A program made the translations under genes and the position numbers. From NCBI GenBank assembly GCA_024235175.1, contig JACKMX010000002.1, forward strand, positions 124,001-188,000: a DNA stretch of 64,000 bases. The letters run 5' to 3'. The DNA comes from Chromatiaceae bacterium (GTDB lineage Bacteria > Pseudomonadota > Gammaproteobacteria > Chromatiales > Chromatiaceae). The stretch's first letter is position 1. Each line of letters opens with the position of its first letter. The notes beneath the pieces were generated by a model. It searched no databases, was not told the DNA's origin, and was given only the letters and a program-made list of their open reading frames with translations. Positions 45,231 to 52,950 of the stretch are shown here, one piece after another.

Positions 45231-46283
45231 TCACACAATCCGCAAAACCTCAGCCTCTTTCTCTTCGTCCGCATCAGCCGTTTTACTCTCCTGTTTAGGA
45301 AAGACCTGCTCTCTGATCCTGGCCTCGATATCCGCAGCAATGGCCGTATTCTCCTTCAAAAATATACGGACATTTTCCTTGCCCTGGCCAATTCGGTCGC
45401 CCTGATAGCTGTACCAGGCACCAGATTTATCGACAATGCCGAGATTGACGCCCAGCTCGATCAACTCACCCTCCAGAGAGACGCCTTCTCCATAAAGAAT
45501 TTCGAAAGATGCCTGTTTGAATGGCGGCGCCACCTTGTTCTTGACCACCTTAACCTTGGTCTCGCTGCCAACCACTTCATCGCCCCGCTTTATCGCGCCT
45601 GTACGTCTGATATCCAGCCGAACCGACGCGTAGAACTTGAGCGCATTACCGCCGGTGGTGGTCTCCGGGCTGCCAAACATGACACCAATTTTCATGCGGA
45701 TCTGGTTGATGAAAATCACCACGCAATTGGAGCGCTTGATGTTTGCGGTCAGCTTGCGTAGAGCCTGGGACATCAGGCGCGCCTGCAGGCCCACATGGGT
45801 GTCTCCCATATCACCCTCGATCTCCGCCTTGGGTGTCAGCGCGGCAACGGAATCGACCACCACCACATCCACCGCGCCGGAGCGCACCAGCATATCGGTA
45901 ATCTCCAGCGCCTGTTCTCCGGTATCCGGCTGAGAGACCAGCAGCTCATCCACGTTGACCCCCAGCTTGCCGGCATATACCGGATCCAGCGCGTGTTCGG
46001 CGTCTACAAACGCCGCGGTGCCGCCCTGCTTCTGGGATTGCGCCACGACGTGGAGAGCCATTGTCGTCTTGCCCGAGGACTCAGGGCCGTAGATCTCGAC
46101 TATGCGACCCTTCGGCACACCGCCGACACCCAGCGCGATATCCAGGCCGAGGGAACCGGTGGATATAACCTCTATATCAGGAATGGCGCCTGCATCACCC
46201 ATGCGCATTACAGAGCCTTTGCCAAATTGCTTTTCGATCTGACTGAGTGCGGCGCTCAGAGCTTTTTTACGATTTTCGTCCAT
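45231..46283 (-). CDS. recA: Recombinase RecA
   Basis: RecA forms the strand-exchange filament and triggers LexA cleavage. The 350-residue protein has Walker A GPESSGKTTMALHV near residue 67, VVVDSVAALTPKAEIEGDMGD (Walker B and loop 1), the loop 2 region VIFINQIRMKIGVMFGSPETTTGGNALKFYASVRLDIRR, and an acidic tail. GGAGG lies five bases before the ATG. Just downstream of the likely -10 box is an 11-base-period direct repeat that resembles an alphaproteobacterial SOS box. Confidence 0.98.
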   Translation of the reverse strand: MDENRKKALSAALSQIEKQFGKGSVMRMGDAGAIPDIEVISTGSLGLDIALGVGGVPKGRIVEIYGPESSGKTTMALHVVAQSQKQGGTAAFVDAEHALDPVYAGKLGVNVDELLVSQPDTGEQALEITDMLVRSGAVDVVVVDSVAALTPKAEIEGDMGDTHVGLQARLMSQALRKLTANIKRSNCVVIFINQIRMKIGVMFGSPETTTGGNALKFYASVRLDIRRTGAIKRGDEVVGSETKVKVVKNKVAPPFKQASFEILYGEGVSLEGELIELGVNLGIVDKSGAWYSYQGDRIGQGKENVRIFLKENTAIAADIEARIREQVFPKQESKTADADEEKEAEVLRIV

Positions 46284-46331
46284 TATGCCTCCGGGGGTCT
46301 GTTGTCAGAGGCAGCCTCCCGCCGCCCCTTA

Positions 46332-46346
46332 GTTCTCTAATTGTTC
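46332..46346 (-). promoter_or_regulatory. Direct-repeat operator at the recA promoter (GTTC-N7-GTTC)
   Basis: The plus strand reads GTTC, seven bases, GTTC. On the recA strand AGAGAAC is repeated with a period of 11 bases. It lies just downstream of a CATAAT -10 box that has ATGACT 17 bases upstream. The spacing equals the GTTC-N7-GTTC LexA box of alphaproteobacteria. The usual gammaproteobacterial CTGT-N8-ACAG box is not found between thpR and recA. Confidence 0.55.
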
Positions 46347-46374
46347 TCTATTATGGCACAGGCAAAAGCTCAAG

Positions 46375-46905
46375 TCATGAGTCCGTGGGCCATTTTTTCA
46401 GAACTTTATATCTTGGTCCCGGACCCTGACCGCCCGAGCCAACCAGAACGAAACCCTCAACCGGCCAATGCAGAAAGTTTGCCAGCTGACCACTCTCCCC
46501 GGCCTGAATTTTCCGCGCCAGTGTCACATGAGGGGTGTAACGCCTCTTTTCTGGCGGAAAACCGCAGCCGGCCAGCTCCGTTTCAAGATCGGTTACCAGC
46601 TGCGTCAGTGGCTGCGGCGTAATTGACGGACCGCACCAGAGAATGTTCGGTTTTTTCCAGGAAGAGAAATGATCTATTGAAAGGGAGAAAGGGACCGGCG
46701 ATACCCGATTCGCAGCATCGACAACACACCCCATGCGCGCCTCTTCCACCGGCCCGAGGAAGACCAGGGTGATATGCAGATCCTGAGGATGGTTGAAGCG
46801 GCCCGGCCGATCGGAGAACTCTTTCTGAACGGCGGCAAGACGTTTGCGGGTGGCCTGATCCGGCCAAAGCGCAAAAAAGAGCCGAATTGTCTTTTTATCA
46901 CTCAA
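46375..46905 (-). CDS. thpR: RNA 2',3'-cyclic phosphodiesterase
   Basis: This is a 2H phosphoesterase (LigT/ThpR) of 176 residues. The two catalytic HxTx motifs are HITL (near 44) and HVTL (near 125), each after a beta strand. It hydrolyses 2',3'-cyclic phosphate ends of RNA; its physiological role is unclear. The start overlaps the end of pncC by 8 bases, so the two are probably co-transcribed ahead of recA. Confidence 0.93.
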   Translation of the reverse strand: MSDKKTIRLFFALWPDQATRKRLAAVQKEFSDRPGRFNHPQDLHITLVFLGPVEEARMGCVVDAANRVSPVPFSLSIDHFSSWKKPNILWCGPSITPQPLTQLVTDLETELAGCGFPPEKRRYTPHVTLARKIQAGESGQLANFLHWPVEGFVLVGSGGQGPGPRYKVLKKWPTDS

Positions 46906-47383
46906 TGAGATCCAGTGCCCCCCGCAGCGCAGCCAACACCGCCTGTCGGCGCACCCGTTCGCGATCCCCGCTGAAGCGCAGCATGCGCGTCACCACTGCG
47001 CTGCCGGAACGGCCCCAGGCAAACCAGACCGTACCCACCGGTTTTTCCGGTGTTCCGCCGCCGGGGCCTGCAATTCCGCTGACCGCAAGCGCCAGATCTG
47101 CGTCGCTGTTGGCGATGACACCGCGCACCATCTCCCGCACCACAGCCTCACTGACCGCCCCTTCTGTATCGATAAGATCCGGCCGCACGCCGAGCATCTC
47201 CTGCTTGGCTGCGTTGCTGTAGGTGATAAAGCCACGCTCGAACCAGGCGCTGCTTCCTGCGATATCGGTCAATACCTTGGCCACCCAACCACCGGTGCAG
47301 GACTCTGCAGTTGCGATTGTCAGCGCTTGTGAACGCAGCCGGTCGCCGAGTTCACTGGCTGAATGTTCCAGTTCCTTGTCCAT
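46898..47383 (-). CDS. pncC: Nicotinamide-nucleotide amidohydrolase PncC (CinA C-terminal type)
   Basis: PncC deamidates nicotinamide mononucleotide for NAD recycling. The protein is the stand-alone CinA C-terminal domain of 161 residues with the ATAESCTGGWVAKVLTDIAGSSAWFERGFITYSNAAK signature and SGIAGPGGGTPEKPVGTVWFA. It is the first gene of the pncC-thpR pair upstream of recA, an arrangement common in gammaproteobacteria. Confidence 0.94.
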   Translation of the reverse strand: MDKELEHSASELGDRLRSQALTIATAESCTGGWVAKVLTDIAGSSAWFERGFITYSNAAKQEMLGVRPDLIDTEGAVSEAVVREMVRGVIANSDADLALAVSGIAGPGGGTPEKPVGTVWFAWGRSGSAVVTRMLRFSGDRERVRRQAVLAALRGALDLIE

Positions 47384-47493
47384 TGTCGGAAAGTATCCGC
47401 ATTTGCGCCGCCACTGGCAATGTCGTTCTCTGACAGTCCGGAGGAAATTGGGCTAATATGTGCATTCCTCAAAATAAAGAAACAGTAAGATAG

Positions 47494-47769
47494 ATGAACA
47501 TACTCTGCGAACACCGCGCCTCCCCCGCCAAGCTCGACATCCTGGGCGTCTACGACTGGCCGGTCTGGGAGAAAGAGGTCTCCGAGTTTCCCTGGAAGTA
47601 CGACCGCGAGGAGACCTGCTACATTCTGCGTGGAAAATTCAGTGTGACACCGGATGACGGCGGCGAGCCGCAGGAGTTCGGCCGCGGCGACCTGATCACC
47701 TTTCCCGCAGGACTCTCGTGTACCTGGAAGATAACCAAGGCGGTTGAGAAGCACTACCTGTTCGGGTGA
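47494..47769 (+). CDS. Small cupin-domain protein
   Basis: This 91-residue single-domain cupin has EETCYILRGKFSVTP, then FGRGDLITFPAGLSCTWKI. It matches the DUF861/EutQ-like cupin branch with WKYDREETCYIL in place of the usual metal-site histidines. The absence of the two His in the first motif suggests no metal or altered binding. The substrate is unknown. It is convergent with the next gene. Confidence 0.85.
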   Translation: MNILCEHRASPAKLDILGVYDWPVWEKEVSEFPWKYDREETCYILRGKFSVTPDDGGEPQEFGRGDLITFPAGLSCTWKITKAVEKHYLFG

Positions 47770-47878
47770 AGGCCGCCCGCCTTCGACCGGGGTCTGTCAA
47801 CACCGATATCGGAAATCGAAAAACAGGAGCATACCTGCCCCCGACAAAGAGGACCATCGCCCGGCACGGCACGCATGC

Positions 47879-49045
47879 TCAAGCTGCCGGCCACTGCTTT
47901 GTTGCAATGCCTTCGCCAAGATCCGCCTCGATCAAACGGGCCCGTACCTCCAGCAGTCTTGCTATCAACCGCGGCTCGGATTGCGCGTAAGCTTCGGCAT
48001 CAGGTACCCGCTTCACCACTACACCGAGCAGTTCGGTGATGGCGTTGCCGATGGAGTTCTGGCTGATGGTGACAATCAGGTCACCAGCATCGTTACGGTA
48101 GATCAGCTGCTTGAAGGCCGGCTGCCAGCGGATGGCATTGGCGTATTTCGCATCTTTTATACACCGGTCGCGTACCTTCTTTGCGGTTTTCAGGAAGTCG
48201 TTGTTGAACAGTAGCGTACGCTCGATCTGTTCCGGGAAGTAGGCATCCTTGGGTACAGGCGCGTTACGGGTGGAAACCTGGGTAAAAAAGGTGCGGTAGA
48301 AATCGATGAATCCCTGCAGGATCCTGTCGTATTCGATCCAGAAACAGATATCTTTCAATGCATCCACCCCGCCGCCGATCCGCCAGCAGGGCAGCCCCTG
48401 AGGATAGCCGGTCAAACGCACCGTTGACGCTGTGGAATCGACCGGCACCAGGATCTCCAGATCCAGCGCAGTTTCAAAGAACGCCTGATACACCTCGTGC
48501 ATGTAGGCCTGGAACAGACTGTGCTGACCGCCGTCGGTGAGGTTCGGGTTGGCCGGATCAGCCAATGGTGCGTTGCTCAGGCTCTGCATGGGAAACACCA
48601 TGAAGTGGTTATGCAGCATGCGGATGCTGGGCACACCCGGTGAAGTCAGCGGCCAAGTGGCGTCCAGACTCGCCTCCCCGGCCAGCACCAGAGCCTGCTG
48701 CGGGTCCGGATACTGCTCGATCATGTAGTCGATCAGGATCTGGTTCATCCGGTTCCAGACATGCCTTACCTGCTGCGGCACCTGAGTGCGGCGTACAGGA
48801 CGCCCCAGTGGATCCAGGATGATCCGGGAAGTATTGTAAATGATGGAGGTATCGAACTCGTTGCTGTGGCCCAACGCCTTCCGGTAGAGCAGCAGATGCT
48901 CGGGATTGCTCAGCAGCCCGTTGTTGTGTGCCAGATCGTTGAGATTCTCGGTGCTGTTGAAAAACTCGTTGGGCTTCATCCCTTCCGGTACATCCAGAGG
49001 AATCGGACGAAAGGGGGTGACGATTTCGCGTGGACCTGTTTCCAT
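47879..49045 (-). CDS. Uncharacterised 388-residue protein
   Basis: I do not recognise a named family. The protein is soluble with no signal peptide. Notable strings are an H-x-H motif in PSIRMLHNHFMVFP near residue 145, a Gly-rich GLPCWRIGGGVDALKDICFWIEYDRILQGFIDFYR near 220, and a C-terminal helical part with ITELLGVVVKRVPDAEAYA. HNHFMVFP resembles the His triad context of HIT-like nucleotide hydrolases or transferases only superficially. AGAGG lies nine bases before the ATG. The length and even composition indicate a real, possibly conserved gene. Confidence 0.8.
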   Translation of the reverse strand: METGPREIVTPFRPIPLDVPEGMKPNEFFNSTENLNDLAHNNGLLSNPEHLLLYRKALGHSNEFDTSIIYNTSRIILDPLGRPVRRTQVPQQVRHVWNRMNQILIDYMIEQYPDPQQALVLAGEASLDATWPLTSPGVPSIRMLHNHFMVFPMQSLSNAPLADPANPNLTDGGQHSLFQAYMHEVYQAFFETALDLEILVPVDSTASTVRLTGYPQGLPCWRIGGGVDALKDICFWIEYDRILQGFIDFYRTFFTQVSTRNAPVPKDAYFPEQIERTLLFNNDFLKTAKKVRDRCIKDAKYANAIRWQPAFKQLIYRNDAGDLIVTISQNSIGNAITELLGVVVKRVPDAEAYAQSEPRLIARLLEVRARLIEADLGEGIATKQWPAA

Positions 49046-49229
49046 CGTTTTGAACCTCTACAGCGTCTCAATTACACGCAAGCGGCCAGCCTCTGTTTCG
49101 TGGCAATTGTTTCAGGAAAACAGCCTGTATACCACCCAGGGTGAAAGCTCATGAATGTTCGTTCTCCGATGTAGTATATCTATCGCCGTGGCAAGCAGGC
49201 CTCAGCTTGATTGCGCTGGTTACCGGTGA

Positions 49230-50027
49230 ATGAGAAAACCCGAAGCAACCCCCAGGAAAACACTCCTGATCGGTTGGGACGGAGCGGACTGGCGGATCAT
49301 CGATCCACTGCTGGACAGGGGTGAGATGCCCAATCTTGAAAGGCTGATCAGTGGCGGGGTGATGGGAAACCTTGCCACCCTGCAACCGATGCTCTCGCCA
49401 ATGGTCCGGAACTCGATTGCCACCGGCACGATGCCGGATCGGCACGGTATTTTGGGCTTCATGGAGGTTGATGAGGATCGTGGCGAAGTACGCCCCTCCA
49501 CCAGCCTGTCGCGCCGGGTCAAGGCTATCTGGAATATTCTCAGCCAGGAGGGCTATCGCACCCATGTCGTAAACTGGTTCTGCAGCCATCCGGCGGAACC
49601 AATCAATGGCATCTCTATTTCTGAAATGTTTCCTCAGCAGGCGCTCAAAGGCGCGGGTGGCGCGGACACTATGCCTGGCGGGATTGTGCATCCCGACAGC
49701 TTACGGGAGAAACTGAGCGATTTTCTCGTCACCCCCGATGAGATCGATACCGAGGTAATCTCCCTGTTCGTGCCTCGCTTTCGCGAGGTGGACCAGGAGA
49801 AGGATACACGCCTGGTCTCGATTGCAAAAACCTTGTCGCAAACCTTTTCCACGCATGCAGCGGCAACCTGGATCCTGGAGCATGAACCCTGGGACTTCCT
49901 GGGGATCTACTACAGCGCCATCAACCATTTCTGTCATGGCTTCATGCGTTTTCACCCGCCGTCTGGGTTCGCGGGAGACCGGCCACCAAATCCGCTATGG
50001 GCGGCACTTGGCATAGCAAAGGAGTGA
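49230..50027 (+). pseudogene. Truncated alkaline-phosphatase-superfamily phosphodiesterase
   Basis: The first 240 residues are a type I phosphodiesterase/nucleotide pyrophosphatase domain: TLLIGWDGADWRIIDPLLDRGEMPNLERL with a metal-binding Asp, and PMLSPMVRNSIATG with the Thr/Ser nucleophile region (SPMVRNS). The chain stops soon after NHFCHGFMRFHPP, where relatives run on for hundreds of residues with the remaining metal ligands and often TPR repeats. The last 20 residues do not resemble the family. The gene was probably cut by a rearrangement near 49960 and cannot be active as is. Confidence 0.75.
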
Positions 50028-50061
50028 AATCTCGTAGGTCAGTGCACCATGAGCGTCAGGC

Positions 50062-50129
50062 TTTTTTACACTCTGGTACATGTTTTTTACAAAAAGTCGA
50101 TAAATTATTATATATTTCAATTTTTTACA
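50062..50129 (+). promoter_or_regulatory. Three TTTTTTACA repeats upstream of a sigma-54 promoter
   Basis: The nine-base string TTTTTTACA occurs at 50062, 50083 and 50121. The first two are 21 bases apart, about two helical turns. Position upstream of a -24/-12 promoter fits activator binding sites. The activator is not identified in the window. Confidence 0.45.
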
Positions 50130-50134
50130 GTATT

Positions 50135-50150
50135 TGGCATACGATTTGCT
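50135..50150 (+). promoter_or_regulatory. Sigma-54 (RpoN) promoter
   Basis: TGGCAT, five bases, TTGCT places GG at -24 and GC at -12 with the exact 10-base gap, one mismatch to TGGCAC-N5-TTGCA in each half. Transcription would start near 50161. The next feature downstream is a hairpin terminator, not an ORF. Confidence 0.72.
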
Positions 50151-50160
50151 TATGTCATAG

Positions 50161-50303
50161 CGTAAGAATAAAAATGATTTGACAGTCCCTGGCCTGATCA
50201 GTATCGGCTACAGGTAATGACAGTTAAAGAAGGCGTAAGACTCGCAGTTTGAGCTGCCACAGAACCCCGTTACGGTGCGCCCTTTCGGGGTTCATTATTT
50301 TTT
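50161..50303 (+). ncRNA. Candidate sigma-54-dependent small RNA
   Basis: A transcript from the sigma-54 promoter to the terminator would be about 143 bases long. No ORF with a plausible ribosome-binding site is seen inside. The body is unstructured at first and ends in a strong GC hairpin with a U run, as in Hfq-type small RNAs. The start is estimated from the promoter spacing. Confidence 0.5.
50262..50303 (+). terminator. Intrinsic terminator of the candidate small RNA
   Basis: GAACCCCG (50262-50269) pairs with CGGGGTTC (50286-50293), followed by ATTATTTTTT. The arms are perfect and the U-tract is good. Confidence 0.85.
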
Positions 50304-50432
50304 GTCATGCAAAACCGGTTCCGACCAGTTCCCGCCAATTGTCTGGCAATTGTTTTAAGCAGGGAAAAATGACAATCACCATTCACCAGAATGTTTGCCA
50401 ATACACAGTCCCGCTAATTCAGAAGTCGGTAT

Positions 50433-50782
50433 TCATGTATTAATCAGAACCGGGAAGCACGAGTGTGCAGGCTTTCTGTGCCTAATCCCCATCCCCCGGA
50501 TCTGACCGATGACATCCTGATCTTCGGTTCCCGGGTTGAGAATAACCCTTCCGTGCTTGGCTGCGACGATATCTTTTACCAGCCCCCTGAGTATGCCGGG
50601 TCTGACATAGATCGTAATGGTATCGACTCCGACCGGGCAAGCTGCCAGGTTTTTAAGACATTGATTACCATCGATCATGTCATGATAAGGGTTGACTGGA
50701 AGCACATTATGGCCATGATCTGCCAGTGCCACATCTGCCTTGTATGCAAATCGATCCCGATTGTCGGTCGCATCGAGTATCG
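50433..50782 (-). pseudogene. Decayed copy of the CoA-binding-domain protein gene
   Basis: The sequence is a direct, roughly 85 percent similar copy of 52427-52819. The frame reads ILDATDNRDRFAY, LADHGHNVLPVNP, TITIYVRPGILRGLVKDIVAAK and RVILNPGTEDQ. The first codons are missing: similarity begins at CGATACTCG (50774-50782) and upstream bases differ, with a stop. A single-base deletion near the 3' end shifts the frame relative to the intact copy (GIKVQRACTLVLL lost). It is therefore a pseudogene, though a GTG-started 99-residue fragment remains open. Confidence 0.78.
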
Positions 50783-51259
50783 GGGAAAGGGGACTGAAGC
50801 AATGCCGGTAAGTTAATCGTTAGTCCTCTGAAAAAGCAATAATCATTCCCTCCGAATTCATCAGCAGATGTGCAACACAATTTGCATGCGCGCCCGGGTT
50901 GGCCACGATAACCAGGCCCGCAAGCTAATTGAGTCCGGGAAAGCTCAAGCTTTTATCACCTATGCGCCGCACCGATAAAGTGGGCTTCAGTGTTAGGAGA
51001 CAGGATTACCGAATTCGCCACCGTCTCCAGTCAACTTTTTTCACTCTCAAAATGCCTTGAATCAGTAGGTCGTATTTCCTATTCTTTGCTAAAAGATGAT
51101 CCACCCAGGCAGCTGAACAAGGGCTTGCCAATCGGCGCCTGGAAAATCGCCGCGCAACACGCGGAATAATTTCGACGCGGTGTCGCTTGCGATCCCGAAG
51201 GTCGCGTACCGGAATTTAACCTGATAACAGGGCAAGATGAGGTCGAATAAGCAACACAA
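50783..51259. other. Intergenic region upstream of the secreted protease
   Basis: No intact gene is supported. A 30-codon frame near 50888-50981 (MRARVGHDNQARKLIES...) looks protein-like but has no clear start signal and may be a gene remnant. No terminator or promoter for the protease is obvious. Confidence 0.4.
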
Positions 51260-52201
51260 ATGAAATCCCTAGCCCGCTGCCTCTTTTTATACATCATGTT
51301 GAACTCAAGCGCCCATGCAATCGTCATGGGAAACCTCGCTGATATTGATGAGTACAGTGAGATCGGTTCCGTGGTTACTTTCAGCTCGATTGGCAGCTTC
51401 GTGGCAGTCAGCGAATTCTGGGTGCTGACGGCGGCACATGTCGTCGACACTACCCCCCCGCTCGTTTTGATCGGCGGACATCCGGGCGGCGCCGCAGGAG
51501 AGGACTTTTTCTTCATCGGGCAAGTGATCATCCATCCCAACTATGTGACAGGTGAGCTCCACGATGATCTGGCATTGATTCAGACCACAGGAATAGACCC
51601 CCTCACGGCCAATGTAAGTTTCGCCACCTTTTCGAGTCTTGCTTTGCCGGGCAACCTGCCCGCTGCGACAACGGTGACCGGATACGGGCAGACAACTATC
51701 GGCGTGGATCAAACAAGTTTCGATCGACGTTTTATGTCAGTCGCCACGGATACGACTGATCCCTTCGATCGAGTGGGTGTGCCGCCATTCCCCACCATCT
51801 TTCCTACCGATTGTGCCGGCGGTGTAATATTGTGCGCGTACGGCACCGGCGGCGGGGCACCCGGAGACAGCGGGGGTGGCATGTTTCTGCATACCGTTGA
51901 CGGTGAAGCGGTGGCGGCGATTAACTCGTTTATATTCGACGAAACGGATTTCGACCCGGCCAATAATGATATGGACCCCAACAACGACATACCGCCTAAC
52001 TGGGCAGACGGGTACTGGACTGTAGGAACGTCGGTCGCCGCCTATGAGGATTGGATCAAAGATCCCATGGGCGATGGCAGCATATTAACCCATGCACAAT
52101 TCTCATCGGCCGCCTTTGTCCCGATACCTCCCGTGATCTGGCTGTTCGGATCGGGCATATTCGGCATTATCGCGGTTTCCAGAAGGAAGAACGCAGCATA
52201 A
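51260..52201 (+). CDS. Trypsin-like serine protease with VPxP-type C-terminal sorting signal
   Basis: The 313-residue protein has a signal peptide ending near SSAHA. An S1 protease domain follows with the full triad: His in VLTAAHVV (about 60), Asp in ELHDDLALIQ (about 104) and Ser in GAPGDSGGGMF (about 212). The last 27 residues hold VPIPPVIWLFGSGIFG followed by a hydrophobic helix and SRRKNAA. This is the tripartite pattern of PEP-CTERM/VPLPA-CTERM signals read by exosortases. It should be exported and then sorted to the cell surface. No exosortase gene is in the window. Two copies of a CoA-binding gene flank it. Confidence 0.9.
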   Translation: MKSLARCLFLYIMLNSSAHAIVMGNLADIDEYSEIGSVVTFSSIGSFVAVSEFWVLTAAHVVDTTPPLVLIGGHPGGAAGEDFFFIGQVIIHPNYVTGELHDDLALIQTTGIDPLTANVSFATFSSLALPGNLPAATTVTGYGQTTIGVDQTSFDRRFMSVATDTTDPFDRVGVPPFPTIFPTDCAGGVILCAYGTGGGAPGDSGGGMFLHTVDGEAVAAINSFIFDETDFDPANNDMDPNNDIPPNWADGYWTVGTSVAAYEDWIKDPMGDGSILTHAQFSSAAFVPIPPVIWLFGSGIFGIIAVSRRKNAA

Positions 52202-52426
52202 CTGCTGCATCGACCGGTCGCCATAGTGACCTGCAGGAATGGCTCCAGGGGCCATTTCGGAAAAACTGGGCCAAATCACGATCACAGCCTGAGACTGAAC
52301 GCAAACGTCTACTCCAGGCACCCGCTTTTAGCCGTCTACCGCCGCTGCCCTGCGACACAAATGTATGTGCGAAGGAACCTCAGGCACCAATCGCTCGAGC
52401 GGGTGTTAATGAAAAGTCCCGTGCAA

Positions 52427-52819
52427 TTATAAGTTGGAAGGCATGTATTGATTGGAACTGAGAAGCACAAGTGTGCAGGCTCTCTGCACCTTTATCCCCA
52501 CCTCTCGGATCTGACTGATGACACCCTGATCCTCGGTTCCCGGGTTGAGAATTACCCTTCCGGGCTTGGCTGCGACGATATCTTTCACCAGCTCCCTGAG
52601 TATGCCGGGACTGACATACACGGTAATGGTATCGATCTCGACCGTGCAGGCTGCCAGGTCTTTAAAACATTGAGTACCATCGATTTCGTCGTGAAATGGG
52701 TTGATTGGCAGCACTTTATGGCCATGCTCCACCAGCGCCAACATAGCCCTGTATGCAAACCGATCCCGATTGTCGGTCGCACCGAGTATCGCGACTGTTT
52801 CTGTCATTGGTCTGGGCAT
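52427..52819 (-). CDS. CoA-binding-domain protein (YccU-like)
   Basis: This 130-residue Rossmann-type CoA_binding_2 domain has ETVAILGATDNRDRFAYRAM, HKVLPINPFHDEIDG, TITVYVSPGIL and RVILNPGTEDQGVISQIREVGIKVQRACTLVLL. E. coli YccU belongs to this family, but the role is unknown. The ATG at 52819 is supported by GGATG six bases upstream. An earlier TTG and a later ATG (52807) are possible. A decayed direct copy lies 2 kb away, on the other side of the protease gene. Confidence 0.88.
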   Translation of the reverse strand: MPRPMTETVAILGATDNRDRFAYRAMLALVEHGHKVLPINPFHDEIDGTQCFKDLAACTVEIDTITVYVSPGILRELVKDIVAAKPGRVILNPGTEDQGVISQIREVGIKVQRACTLVLLSSNQYMPSNL

Positions 52820-52950
52820 CAATCATCCAACACTTGAATCAGCGAACCCACAGTTCTGAGTATCACTATCTTACCCACAAACCGCTTTGTCCCGTAACCT
52901 ATCGGACAGGCTTAGGATTAGTGATTTCAATCTCACACCAGATGAATCTT

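Noticed and set aside
46284..46374. CTGTGCCATAATAGAG as an E. coli-type LexA box upstream of recA
   Set aside because: The second half reads AGAG rather than ACAG and the inner palindrome is missing.
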